Below are positions 16,093-24,688 of a stretch of 43,934 nt of DNA, one piece after another. The DNA comes from JAOAHC01 sp964593045. GTDB taxonomy: Bacteria; Bacillota; Clostridia; TANB77; CAG-465. The stretch covers positions 1 to 43,934 of the forward strand of contig CAZQJQ010000007.1 of NCBI GenBank assembly GCA_964593045.1, written 5' to 3'. The position numbers were made by a program, and so were the translations under genes. Position 1 is the stretch's first letter. Each line of letters starts with the position of its first letter. A model generated the notes under the pieces. It worked only from the letters and a program-made list of their open reading frames with translations. It did no database searches and was not told the DNA's origin.

Positions 16093-16402
16093 ATTTATTT
16101 ACATCTATAAATATTTTCTCATATGGTTTTACATATCCTAGTTGTTCTCTTGCAACTTTCTCCATATATTCATCTGTTGATATACTTGACTCTTGTGATT
16201 TATAATCATCAATTTTTTCTTGTGTAGACTCTATATTCGAGCTATACATAGCAATCTGTGAATTATATTTATTTATTTGTATTTGTTGATTATACATTGT
16301 ATATAGAAAATACGCAACTATAAAAACAGTAATAATTCTAAAGTAATTTATTCTTTTTGTTTGTTTTTTTAGTTTTTGTTGTTCCTTTTTTTGTTTTCTC
16401 AT
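16091..16402 (-). CDS. divIC: Septum formation initiator DivIC/FtsB-like
   Basis: Small bitopic division protein. It has a basic cytoplasmic head (MRKQKKEQQKLKKQTKR), one membrane helix (ITVFIVAYFLYTMY) and an extracytoplasmic coiled coil with the conserved end MEKVAREQLGYVKPYEKIF. It joins the DivIB/FtsL/DivIC complex of the divisome. At 103 aa the length is normal. AGAGGG precedes the ATG. Its first 65 bases overlap the end of yabQ in another frame, an unusually long overlap. The yabP-yabQ-divIC order is conserved in endospore formers. Confidence 0.92.
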   Translation of the reverse strand: MRKQKKEQQKLKKQTKRINYFRIITVFIVAYFLYTMYNQQIQINKYNSQIAMYSSNIESTQEKIDDYKSQESSISTDEYMEKVAREQLGYVKPYEKIFIDVNK

Positions 16403-16901
16403 TAATTTCCCTCTTTTGTCTTAGGATATTTATATGTTTCATAAAAACAGATTTTATGAACGTACATATATTAAATACCACATTTTTTGTAATTTTGCAA
16501 CCTTTTTTAATACTTTTTTTAAAAATTTGTAGAAATTTATAAATTAATGTAACATTTAGAGTTATAGGCAGTAAAAAAAACTCTAAAACATTTTTAAATG
16601 TAATTATTATTTTGGTATAAATTTTTAGCATAAATTTACTTATGCTAGATATGTATATAACTATACCAATAAGTATAGCAATAAATAAATATACTCTGAC
16701 TTCTCCACCTAATAATTTTAGTATAGAAAAAATAAGAAGAATTGCTACTATAACAAAGAAAATAACATCTTGAATAAGTACTACTTTTCTTCCCACCTTT
16801 TTATACTTTCTATATGCTCTAAAAAAATCAAATATAAGTGCTATAATAATTCCAATTATTATAAACTTAAAAAAGTCTATTGTTTCAACACTTAAAAACA
16901 T
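16338..16901 (-). CDS. yabQ: Spore cortex biosynthesis protein YabQ
   Basis: Membrane protein required for spore cortex formation in the mother cell. The N-terminal part with four hydrophobic segments, including IIGIIIALIFDFFRAYRKYKKVG and VVLIQDVIFFVIVAILLIF, matches the YabQ family. The C-terminal third is a basic tail (KRE..KTKKGTTKTKKTNKKNKLL) that is encoded in the overlap with divIC. At 187 aa it is near the usual length. It follows yabP by 12 bp. AGAGTGA is a modest ribosome site. Confidence 0.88.
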   Translation of the reverse strand: MFLSVETIDFFKFIIIGIIIALIFDFFRAYRKYKKVGRKVVLIQDVIFFVIVAILLIFSILKLLGGEVRVYLFIAILIGIVIYISSISKFMLKIYTKIIITFKNVLEFFLLPITLNVTLIYKFLQIFKKSIKKGCKITKNVVFNICTFIKSVFMKHINILRQKREINEKTKKGTTKTKKTNKKNKLL

Positions 16902-16912
16902 ACGTAATCACT

Positions 16913-17203
16913 CTACTTAAATAATTTATTCATTAATCCAGATTTTTTGCTTTGATTAGAATCGCTATATGCAACTGCAACTATTTGACCTTCTACTATC
17001 AGTTCATTACTATCTATATTAAGTTTATTCATTTTTAAATCATCACCTTTGATTGTAAGAATACCCAATTCTGTCTGTGCAAGAACTAATTCATCATCAA
17101 AACTATGTATATCTATAACACCAGTTATTGAAATTTTTTGTCTATTTTCCATTATTATATTTTGATTTGTCACAACTTTGTTTGGTATTTTTTTATCTTC
17201 CAT
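16913..17203 (-). CDS. yabP: Sporulation protein YabP
   Basis: Small spore-formation protein needed with YabQ for cortex assembly. The core NRQKISITGVIDIHSFDDELVLAQTELGILTIKGDDLKMNKLNIDSNELIVEGQI is the YabP/YqfC family signature. The start is taken at 17203 (MEDKK, 96 aa): GGAGGGG lies nine bases upstream, whereas the earlier in-frame ATG overlaps it. It leads the sporulation operon with yabQ and divIC and should be under a mother-cell sigma factor, though I could not identify that promoter with confidence. Confidence 0.92.
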   Translation of the reverse strand: MEDKKIPNKVVTNQNIIMENRQKISITGVIDIHSFDDELVLAQTELGILTIKGDDLKMNKLNIDSNELIVEGQIVAVAYSDSNQSKKSGLMNKLFK

Positions 17204-17289
17204 GTAAATCCCCTCCATACTTATATAAATATATATTCACAACATAAAATATTTATTACTACTTTGTCCTAAAAATAATCAAAAATATA

Positions 17290-17322
17290 AAAATACCAGG
17301 AAATTATCCTGGTATTTTGATT
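17290..17322. terminator. Hairpin with T-run upstream of yabP
   Basis: A 12-bp perfect stem AAAATACCAGGA / TCCTGGTATTTT with a five-base loop. It stands between the unknown gene at 17439 (which has its own terminator) and yabP, so it insulates yabP or ends read-through. Confidence 0.7.
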
Positions 17323-17390
17323 ATTATATATAATAATCAACTATACTATTAGTTGCTATATATTTACAATGTATCTAAAAAAAATTTCCA

Positions 17391-17434
17391 AAAAACAAAT
17401 GTGGTGGATTTTTGATCCACCACATTTGTTTTTT
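17391..17434 (-). terminator. Strong terminator of the unknown 97-aa gene
   Basis: About 17-bp near-perfect stem (ACAAATGTGGTGGAT and its complement) with a T tract on the minus strand, ending five bases from the stop codon at 17439. Confidence 0.9.
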
Positions 17435-17438
17435 GTTT

Positions 17439-17732
17439 TTATGCTGTTTTTCTGGCCTTTCGAATTGCAAATTCAGCCTCTGCAATCAAGTCAGAAAAGT
17501 TTTTTTGTGTCATACAAAATTCTTTTGCTTTCATATATTCTTTTTTTATAGAATAATGAAGGATAAGAATTTGAGTTGTATCTTTTGCTTCTCTTATTTG
17601 CCGCATAGCCGATGTAGCTTTTGAATAATCTACATCACAGTTATTGCTAGTAGCAATGTACTTTGTTATAACATTATACATTTTTCTAGCAGACATTAAA
17701 TACGCATCTTTGTTAATCTGAACTTTTAACAT
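17439..17732 (-). CDS. Uncharacterised small helical protein
   Basis: I do not recognise this 97-aa protein. It is predicted mostly helical and charged, with a Cys in NNCDVDYSKATSAMRQIREAK and a basic end (FAIRKARKTA). It has no signal peptide or membrane helix. It starts at 17732 (MLKVQINKD), six bases after a perfect AGGAGG; the earlier ATG touches that site. It is monocistronic with a very strong terminator, upstream of uvrB's end on the same strand. Strong initiation and termination signals argue that it is real and well expressed. Confidence 0.7.
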   Translation of the reverse strand: MLKVQINKDAYLMSARKMYNVITKYIATSNNCDVDYSKATSAMRQIREAKDTTQILILHYSIKKEYMKAKEFCMTQKNFSDLIAEAEFAIRKARKTA

Positions 17733-17839
17733 ATACATCCTCCTAAAATAAATTTGGATTTAAATTTTATGCTCTATTATTCTATCACAATTATTGTTTT
17801 ATGTCAATCGTTTGCTCAAATTTTACACAATTATACATA

Positions 17840-19789
17840 TTATTCTAAATTTTTTAACTCATTTATAAAATCCCTTATTGAAGCTGCTTTTTCAAACTCA
17901 TATTTTCTTGCATATTCCATCATTTCTTTTGTAAGTCTTTCAATAGATTCTTCGATTGTTTCTCCTGACTTTACTTTATTTTCATTTGAATCTTCTTTAA
18001 AGGTTGCTTTTACACTGTCACTTATGTTTTTAGTAATGGTCTTTGGTATAATGTTATTATCTTTGTTATATTCCATTTGTATTTTTCTTCTTCTATTAGT
18101 CTCTTTTATAGCTTTTTCCATAGAATCAGTAAGTTCATCTGCATACATTATAACTCTACCATTTGCATTTCTAGCCGCTCTTCCTATGGTTTGGATTAAT
18201 GATCTTTCACTTCTTAAAAAACCTTCTTTATCAGCATCAAGTATTGCTACAAGGGATACTTCAGGAATATCTAAGCCTTCTCTTAATAAATTAATACCTA
18301 CCAACACATCAAATTTACCAAGTCTTAGATCACGTATAATTTCTAGTCTATCTAAAGCTTCAATATCCGAATGCATATATCTTACCTTTATATCTTGATT
18401 TGCAATATATGAAGATAATTCTTCAGCCATTTTTTTAGTAAGAGTTGTAACCAATATTTTCTCATTTTTTTTAATATTTTCCTTTATATTATTTAATAAA
18501 TCATCTATTTGTCCATCTCTTGGTTTTACTATTATTTTAGGATCTAGTAAACCTGTTGGTCTTATTATTTGTTGTGCAACTTCTTTAGATTTTGAAAATT
18601 CATATTCTGCTGGTGTTGCACTAACAAATATAACTTGTTTTGCTTTTTGCTCCCACTCTTCAAATCTAAGAGGTCTATTGTCATAAGCAGATGGCAACCT
18701 AAATCCATTTTCTACAAGAGATTCTTTCCTTGCTCTATCACCGTTATACATTCCTCTTATCTGTGGAATAGTAACATGAGATTCATCTACTACAACCAAA
18801 AAATCATCTGGAAAATAATCAAATAATGTATATGGTGTAGAACCTGGTAATCTTGAACTCATATATACTGAATAATTTTCTATACCTTGACAAAATCCAG
18901 TTTCTCTTAACATTTCTATATCAAAATTAGTTCTTTGTTCTAATCTATATGCTTCAACTATCTTATTATTTTCTCTAAAATATTTTAATCTTATTTCCAA
19001 ATCCTTTTCTATTTTTTTTACTGCCTCTTCTATCTTTTCCTTTGGTATTACATAATGTGATTTTGGATAAATAAATTCATGTTTTGACGTTGCAATAACT
19101 TTACCGGTAATATGATCAAATAATGCAACTTTTTCTATCTCATCTCCGAAAAACTCTAATCGTATAGCTTGATCAGAACTATCTGAAGGAAAAATATCAA
19201 TAACATCTCCTTTTACTCTAAACTTACCTCTTACAAATTCAATATCATTTCTTTCATACTGCATTTCAATTAACATTTTTATTATGTCTTCTCTACTTTT
19301 CTGCATGCCAGGTCTTACAGATAAAACCAAATTTGAATAATCCTCAGGAGAACCTAATGAATATATAGAAGATACACTTGCCACTATAATTACATCTTTT
19401 CTTTCAAACAAAGCAGCTGTTGCACTATGACGTAGTTTATCTATTTCATCATTTATACTACTATCTTTTTCTATATATGTATCAGTTGAGGCAATATATG
19501 CCTCTGGTTGATAATAATCATAATATGAAATAAAATACTCAACTGCATTATCCGGAAAAAGTTCTTTTAACTCACTATATAATTGTCCTGCTAGTGTTTT
19601 ATTATGTGCCATTACAATTGTTGGCTTTTGCACTTGCTCTATTACATTTGCTACTGTAAAAGTTTTACCAGAGCCTGTAACTCCTAGTAAAGTCTGTTTA
19701 TCTTTACCACTTTTAATCCCATTGACTAGTTTTTCTATTGCCTCTGGTTGATCCCCCGTCGGCATATATTTTGAATGTATTTTAAACAT
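17840..19789 (-). CDS. uvrB: Excinuclease ABC subunit B
   Basis: Damage-verifying helicase of nucleotide excision repair, working with UvrA and UvrC. Visible features are Walker A GVTGSGKT near residue 40, the beta-hairpin region YYDYYQPEAYI, the DESHVT box, helicase motif VI (QTIGRAARNANGRVIMYAD) and the C-terminal UVR motif (ERLTKEMMEYARKYEFEKAASIRD). The start is ATG at 19789 with GGAGG just upstream (649 aa), not the TTG four codons earlier. A promoter overlapped by a LexA-like palindrome lies upstream, so it should be SOS-induced. uvrA and uvrC are not in the window. Confidence 0.97.
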   Translation of the reverse strand: MFKIHSKYMPTGDQPEAIEKLVNGIKSGKDKQTLLGVTGSGKTFTVANVIEQVQKPTIVMAHNKTLAGQLYSELKELFPDNAVEYFISYYDYYQPEAYIASTDTYIEKDSSINDEIDKLRHSATAALFERKDVIIVASVSSIYSLGSPEDYSNLVLSVRPGMQKSREDIIKMLIEMQYERNDIEFVRGKFRVKGDVIDIFPSDSSDQAIRLEFFGDEIEKVALFDHITGKVIATSKHEFIYPKSHYVIPKEKIEEAVKKIEKDLEIRLKYFRENNKIVEAYRLEQRTNFDIEMLRETGFCQGIENYSVYMSSRLPGSTPYTLFDYFPDDFLVVVDESHVTIPQIRGMYNGDRARKESLVENGFRLPSAYDNRPLRFEEWEQKAKQVIFVSATPAEYEFSKSKEVAQQIIRPTGLLDPKIIVKPRDGQIDDLLNNIKENIKKNEKILVTTLTKKMAEELSSYIANQDIKVRYMHSDIEALDRLEIIRDLRLGKFDVLVGINLLREGLDIPEVSLVAILDADKEGFLRSERSLIQTIGRAARNANGRVIMYADELTDSMEKAIKETNRRRKIQMEYNKDNNIIPKTITKNISDSVKATFKEDSNENKVKSGETIEESIERLTKEMMEYARKYEFEKAASIRDFINELKNLE

Positions 19790-19828
19790 TTTTTCCTCCA
19801 ATTTATTATTAATATATTTGCTATAGAC

Positions 19829-19867
19829 ATTATATCATATTTTTTATAATGTGTAAACGTATGTTTA
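19829..19867 (-). promoter_or_regulatory. uvrB promoter with LexA-like box
   Basis: On the minus strand, TTTACA (19852-19857) and TATAAT (19829-19834) are 17 bp apart. The palindrome TAAACATACGTTTA at 19854-19867 overlaps the -35 and fits AAC-RNRY-GTTY. A repressor bound here would exclude RNA polymerase. Confidence 0.7.
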
Positions 19868-19945
19868 AAATATGGAGTGTTTATTATAGCAAAAAATGAT
19901 AGATCATACAATCGTACTCTCTATCTTTTACACATATTTTATAAC

Positions 19946-21982
19946 TTAATTATCTTCTTTTACTATATTTTTACTTGAAAAGTATGTTGCTATAAAATAG
20001 CCTCCATATACTATTATTATAAACAAAGTAGTTAAAAATATATTTTTACTTATATCTATGTTTCCAAACATTTCTATTATACTATTCATCTGTTTTAAAG
20101 CAAATATCGAATGAATTATTGCCACAATTAAAGGTATCATAAATGCTATAAATATTTGTATGAATAATGCTTTATTCATCATTTTTTGATCTGTCCCTAT
20201 TAATTTTAATATATTAAATCTTTCTTTATTATCACTAGATTCTGATAGCTGTCCTATGGCAAGTATTGTTGCACTACTTATTGCAAATATTATTCCTAAA
20301 TATAGTCCGATAAATGTAAGCATTGCTTTAATACCAACTCTTGAGGCTTCCATTTCTAATTTCGTTATTATATATGGTGGATAATTATTATCTTTTGACA
20401 AATATTCTTGAAAATTTTTTTCTAACTCCTCAATATTATCTGTTTTTAAATAATTGCCTATCAAAAACATCGCAGATACATCACTTTTTTCTAATAATTC
20501 ATCATTTACTACAATCATTCCTGTATTTCCTGATGATGTAAAATTTTGATATGCAATATTTATAACACTATTATGTGCACAAGTAAGTTCTTTCCCATCT
20601 AAATTTAATTTTACATTTGATCTTATACTTTCTTGATAATAGTCCTTTATTTTATCAACATTACATAATATCAAATATTCTTCATCATTTAAATTATATT
20701 TTAAATCATCTCTTCCATATAAGTCTACTATTTTTAAATAATCCGAGTATTTTATTATTGGTAGAGATGAATATTCTACTAAGTCACTATATTCATGGCT
20801 TATTTTTTCTTTAGTATCATTTGTAAATATAGTATTTAAAGATATGTTACTATCTTCATATATATCAAATTGTACATATTTATCTACATAATCTTTAAAT
20901 TTAACATCATCTACAATATTTTGAAATCCAATCATATTAATTGGTAAAAAACTATCATCTTCTCCTATTATATATGGATTATCAGATTGAATTACTGTAA
21001 AATCAGTTAAATTATTTTCTGAAAAATTATTATTAAAAGCTCCAACCATTGATATTGAAGTAGATAAAATTACAATTGTAAGAAGTAACATAAGTGTTAT
21101 TATAGTAGTAGATACAACAGTAGTATTTACTTTATTATTTATTTGTTTTAAGACAAATATATTTAGATTTTTATAATATAACGATTTTATAAGTTTTACT
21201 AATTGTAATAACACTCCAGATAGTGAGAAAAATAGTAGTAACGTTCCTATAGCCCCAAGTATCATCATTTTTAGTGTGTTTTCATTTAATTCATATAACG
21301 CACCATTAAATAGATTTTTATATGCAAAAAAGTAACAAATAATAGTTAGTATAAATGTTATTAACAAAATATACTTATTTCTAAATTTAACCTTTTCATT
21401 TCTTTTATGTGCACTAAGCAAGTCTATTAATTTATATCTTGATAAAGATATAACATTAAATATCATAACAAGAAGAAATATTGCTCCAAAATATATTACT
21501 GTTTTTATAAGTGCAGCTTTTGAAAATACAAAAGTAAAAGCTTGCATATCAACTTCAAAAAGTTTGGCTGTAAGTACAGATAATCCTTGTGATAAAAATA
21601 CACCCAGTATAAGACCAATTATAAGTGATAATATTCCTACTAATATAGTCTCTATCACAAGTATAGTAGATACATCTCTTTTTTTCATTCCAAGCATCAT
21701 ATATAGTCCCATTTCTTTTTTTCTTCTTTTGATTAAAAAATTATTTGAATATATTATCAAAAAACCTAAAATAATAGATACAAAAACTGATACATAACTT
21801 ATAATCTTAACAAGAGTTTTTATCATTTGAAGCTTATTTGAAGAAAGATTAGCCATGGAATTTTGTGAATCTAATGAATTAAACACATAAAATATTATAA
21901 CTGCCATTACAAGTGTAAAAAAATATATTGTATAATCTTTTATACTTTTTTTTATATTTTTTATAGATAATTTAAATAACAT
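19946..21982 (-). CDS. BceB-type ABC transporter permease
   Basis: Membrane half of a peptide-antibiotic sensing and detoxification transporter. About ten membrane helices are visible, with a large extracytoplasmic domain of about 210 residues between helices 7 and 8. This 7+ECD+3 arrangement is diagnostic of BceB-like FtsX-family permeases. BceAB transporters free lipid II-cycle intermediates from bacitracin-like peptides and signal flux to their partner kinase. The start is ATG at 21982 (678 aa) after GGGGTGA; it overlaps the end of the ATPase gene by 11 bp, implying coupled translation. The peptide recognised cannot be predicted. Confidence 0.9.
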   Translation of the reverse strand: MLFKLSIKNIKKSIKDYTIYFFTLVMAVIIFYVFNSLDSQNSMANLSSNKLQMIKTLVKIISYVSVFVSIILGFLIIYSNNFLIKRRKKEMGLYMMLGMKKRDVSTILVIETILVGILSLIIGLILGVFLSQGLSVLTAKLFEVDMQAFTFVFSKAALIKTVIYFGAIFLLVMIFNVISLSRYKLIDLLSAHKRNEKVKFRNKYILLITFILTIICYFFAYKNLFNGALYELNENTLKMMILGAIGTLLLFFSLSGVLLQLVKLIKSLYYKNLNIFVLKQINNKVNTTVVSTTIITLMLLLTIVILSTSISMVGAFNNNFSENNLTDFTVIQSDNPYIIGEDDSFLPINMIGFQNIVDDVKFKDYVDKYVQFDIYEDSNISLNTIFTNDTKEKISHEYSDLVEYSSLPIIKYSDYLKIVDLYGRDDLKYNLNDEEYLILCNVDKIKDYYQESIRSNVKLNLDGKELTCAHNSVINIAYQNFTSSGNTGMIVVNDELLEKSDVSAMFLIGNYLKTDNIEELEKNFQEYLSKDNNYPPYIITKLEMEASRVGIKAMLTFIGLYLGIIFAISSATILAIGQLSESSDNKERFNILKLIGTDQKMMNKALFIQIFIAFMIPLIVAIIHSIFALKQMNSIIEMFGNIDISKNIFLTTLFIIIVYGGYFIATYFSSKNIVKEDN

Positions 21983-22736
21983 TATTAAGGTCACCCCCAA
22001 GCAGTGTAACTACATCAATAATATTTTCAAAAAATTCTTTTCTACTTTGACTGCCTTTTATTAATTCATTAAAAATTTTACCGTCTTTTATAAATATTAT
22101 TCTATCTGCATAACTTGCTGTAAATGCATCATGTGTTACCATAAGTATTGTAGCTTTTAATTCTTCATTTAAATTTTCAAGTTTTTCAAGTAACATTCTC
22201 GCAGATTTAGAGTCAAGTGCTCCTGTTGGTTCATCTGCAAGAATTAAAGTTGGACTTGTAACAAGTGCTCTTGCTGCTGCTACTCTTTGTTTTTGCCCGC
22301 CTGACATTTGATAAGGATACTTATTTAAAACCTCAATAATTTCTAGTTCTTTAGCTACTATATTTATTTTTTCTTCTATTTGATTATGTTTTACTTTGTT
22401 AATAGTTAACGCTAGTGCAATATTTTCAAATGCAGTTAATGTGTCTAGTAAATTGAAATCTTGAAATATAAATCCTAACTCTTTTCTTCTAAAATTACTT
22501 AAAGAATTTCCTTTTAATTTTGTTATATCTTTTTTATTAATTATAACATGACCACTTGTAACTTTATCAATAGTTGATATACAATTTAACAAAGTGGTTT
22601 TTCCGCTTCCTGATGCTCCCATTATTGCAATAAACTCTCCTTGTTCAACACTAAATGAAATATTATCTATTGCTTTTGTAATATTGCCTTTATTACCATA
22701 ATACTTCTCTATATTTTCTATTTTTAAAACTTCCAT
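21972..22736 (-). CDS. BceA-type ABC transporter ATPase
   Basis: ATP-hydrolysing half of the transporter. Walker A GASGSGKTT, the signature MSGGQKQRVAAARALV, Walker B LILADEPTGALD and the H-loop VTHDAF are intact. The LolD/MacB-like sequence suits the peptide-7 exporter group that includes BceA. It starts at 22736 (MEVLKIENIEKYYG, 254 aa) with GAGGTG upstream. It is preceded by a Bce-type operator and its own extended -10 promoter, and followed by the permease with an 11-bp overlap. Confidence 0.94.
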   Translation of the reverse strand: MEVLKIENIEKYYGNKGNITKAIDNISFSVEQGEFIAIMGASGSGKTTLLNCISTIDKVTSGHVIINKKDITKLKGNSLSNFRRKELGFIFQDFNLLDTLTAFENIALALTINKVKHNQIEEKINIVAKELEIIEVLNKYPYQMSGGQKQRVAAARALVTSPTLILADEPTGALDSKSARMLLEKLENLNEELKATILMVTHDAFTASYADRIIFIKDGKIFNELIKGSQSRKEFFENIIDVVTLLGGDLNNVI

Positions 22737-22754
22737 CTTAAACACCTCACATAG

Positions 22755-22817
22755 ATTATACCATTGTATTTTTATATCATCCATCGATTAATAAAACAAA
22801 GACTTACAAAAATGTAA
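22755..22817 (-). promoter_or_regulatory. Bce-type operator and promoter of the ABC transporter genes
   Basis: TTACA-AAAA-TGTAA at 22804-22817 exactly fits the inverted repeat TNACA-N4-TGTAA bound by BceR-like regulators. Downstream on the minus strand is an extended -10 (TGG-TATAAT, 22755-22760) with no good -35, as expected for an activator-dependent promoter. The operator ends about 20 bp upstream of the -35 position. The repeat can also fold as a six-bp hairpin, but its position upstream of the ABC genes favours an operator. Confidence 0.7.
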
Positions 22818-22821
22818 GCTT

Positions 22822-23832
22822 CTATCTTATTATATTCATTGAACTTATAGGGAAAACTAAAGTTACAATTGTACCTTTATTTTCTTTCGAATCTATTTTT
22901 ATATTGATATTTAACTTATCACACAGTTTTTTTGATAAATATAATCCCATTCCTGTTGCGCTACTAATCTTTCTGCCATTTATTCCTGTAAAGCCCTTAC
23001 TAAATAACTTTTTTATATCTTGTGATTTTATACCTATGCCACTGTCCTCTATCTTTAATTCAATACTATTTTTATTTTCATATGTATATATCTTAATAAC
23101 GCCATCATTATTTGAATATTTTATACTATTTACAACTATTTGATTCATTATATATTCTATCCACTTTTGATCTGTTTTTACCTTACTTTCAGTCATATTT
23201 ATTTCAAGTTTTATTCTTTTAATTAATATATCCTTTTTATTTTTCTTTATAACTTTATTTACAATATTTTGTATATTTACATCTGCTATAATATAATCAT
23301 TTTCAACTACTCCACTTCTTGAGTAATATAATATTTGCTCTATATAATCATTTATTTTTTCTATTTCTTCTGACAGACTTTCTGTAATTTCATTTTTGTT
23401 ATTATCTATTATTAGCTTAGATGTGGCAATCGGCGTTTTAACTTCGTGACACCATAATTCCAAATACTCTTTAAATTCCTCACTACTATATTTATATTTA
23501 TTAATTTCTTCTATCATAGATTTATCTATATCATATAGAAAATCCACTAAAAATTTACCTTCAATAAAATTAGGAACATCAATAACTTCAGTTATTAAAA
23601 ACTTTTTATCTAATTTTTTTAAGGAGTTATAAATATTTGTATAATATTTACTTTTTCTCCAATAATCATAAAAAATATTAAATAAAAATGAGAAAAATAA
23701 AATAACAGTAATATATAGTATAATTATCATGTTTACATTAAAACAAAAAAGCAAGAGAATAATTAATACAAATGCAAACAAATAAATATATATATTAATT
23801 AATTTATCTTTAATATAGTCTACAAATCTCAT
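22822..23832 (-). CDS. BceS-type intramembrane-sensing histidine kinase
   Basis: Sensor kinase of the peptide-antibiotic module, 336 aa. Two membrane helices near the N-terminus (about residues 12-30 and 34-52) are joined by only a few residues, so it has no external sensor domain and must read the transporter. The H-box LWCHEVKTPIA carries the phospho-acceptor His, followed by the N-box (NQIVVNSIKYS), DSGIGI and TGMGLYLSKKL. Its ATG overlaps the regulator's stop (ATGA). The product would phosphorylate the response regulator. Confidence 0.93.
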   Translation of the reverse strand: MRFVDYIKDKLINIYIYLFAFVLIILLLFCFNVNMIIILYITVILFFSFLFNIFYDYWRKSKYYTNIYNSLKKLDKKFLITEVIDVPNFIEGKFLVDFLYDIDKSMIEEINKYKYSSEEFKEYLELWCHEVKTPIATSKLIIDNNKNEITESLSEEIEKINDYIEQILYYSRSGVVENDYIIADVNIQNIVNKVIKKNKKDILIKRIKLEINMTESKVKTDQKWIEYIMNQIVVNSIKYSNNDGVIKIYTYENKNSIELKIEDSGIGIKSQDIKKLFSKGFTGINGRKISSATGMGLYLSKKLCDKLNINIKIDSKENKGTIVTLVFPISSMNIIR

Positions 23833-24488
23833 AAAACAATATACCCCTGTCCTCTTTTAGTTGTTATCATGTCCCCATATCCAATAATTCCTAATTTAGT
23901 TTTTATTCTACTTATATTAACTGTAAGGGTATTATCATCTATAAATTCATTATTATACCACAAATAATCAATTAAACTGTCCCTTGATACAATTTTACCT
24001 CTATTCAATAATAAAAAATATAATATTTTAAATTCATTTTTAGATAAATCAAGAATTGTATCTTTTTGTATAACAACAGATTTTGAAATATCTAAAACAA
24101 TATCTTCATATTCAATATTATTCATACATAATCCTCTATTTAATATCCTTTCTATTCTTGCAAGTAGTATCTGTAAATTAAAGGGTTTAGTCACATAATC
24201 ATCAGCTCCATAATTTAAAGAAATTAGTTCATCTATTTCAGTATTTTTACTTGTTATCATAACTATTGGTGTAGAAATTGTTTTTCTTAATTCTTTACAA
24301 ATATATTGTCCGTTTGTTTTAGGTAATAGTATATCAAGTAATATTAAGTCGGCTTTTGTGTTTTGTATTTCTTTTATAACATCATCAAAATTGACAATTA
24401 TATCTACAACATATCCATTATTTTCTAAAAATATTTTTAGTTCATTTCTCATTTTTACTTCATCTTCAACTATAAGTATTTTCTTCAT
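23829..24488 (-). CDS. BceR-type response regulator (OmpR family)
   Basis: DNA-binding partner of the kinase, 219 aa. The receiver domain has the acidic pair EDE, phospho-acceptor Asp in LILLDILLPKTNG, the Thr/Ser of MITSKN and Lys in YVTKPF. The C-terminal winged helix contains LSKNEFKILYFLLLNRGKIVSRDSLIDYLW. It starts at 24488 after GAGGT. It is first in the module, followed by kinase, ATPase and permease. A 12-bp direct repeat lies upstream at 24519-24549. The likely target is the TNACA-N4-TGTAA site before the ATPase gene. Confidence 0.93.
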   Translation of the reverse strand: MKKILIVEDEVKMRNELKIFLENNGYVVDIIVNFDDVIKEIQNTKADLILLDILLPKTNGQYICKELRKTISTPIVMITSKNTEIDELISLNYGADDYVTKPFNLQILLARIERILNRGLCMNNIEYEDIVLDISKSVVIQKDTILDLSKNEFKILYFLLLNRGKIVSRDSLIDYLWYNNEFIDDNTLTVNISRIKTKLGIIGYGDMITTKRGQGYIVL

Positions 24489-24518
24489 ATTATACCTCAT
24501 TTCAAATTAGTATATCTA

Positions 24519-24549
24519 ATTATCTATATATTAACATATTATCTATATA
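24519..24549. repeat. 12-bp direct repeat upstream of the response regulator
   Basis: ATTATCTATATA occurs at 24519-24530 and again at 24538-24549, 19 bp start to start. Spaced direct repeats can be response-regulator sites, but the sequence is AT-rich and may be chance. Confidence 0.4.
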
Positions 24550-24616
24550 ATATCAATACCTCTATCTTAGCGTAATAAATTCTATATAATTTCACATAGT
24601 ATAGCTTCAATTTAAT

Positions 24617-24645
24617 TTGACTTTTTATATTCAATAATGTATAAT
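24617..24645 (+). promoter_or_regulatory. Promoter of the GT4 glycosyltransferase operon
   Basis: TTGACT (24617-24622) and a perfect TATAAT (24640-24645) are separated by 17 bp, about 44 bp before the ATG at 24689. Confidence 0.75.
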
Positions 24646-24688
24646 TGTTTATGTAATTCATAAGTTATAAAAAGGAGTGGTTTTACAA

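Noticed and set aside
22796..22820. Kinase-ATPase intergenic hairpin as a terminator
   Set aside because: The stem is only six bp, and its sequence is an exact Bce-type operator at the expected position, so an operator is the better reading.
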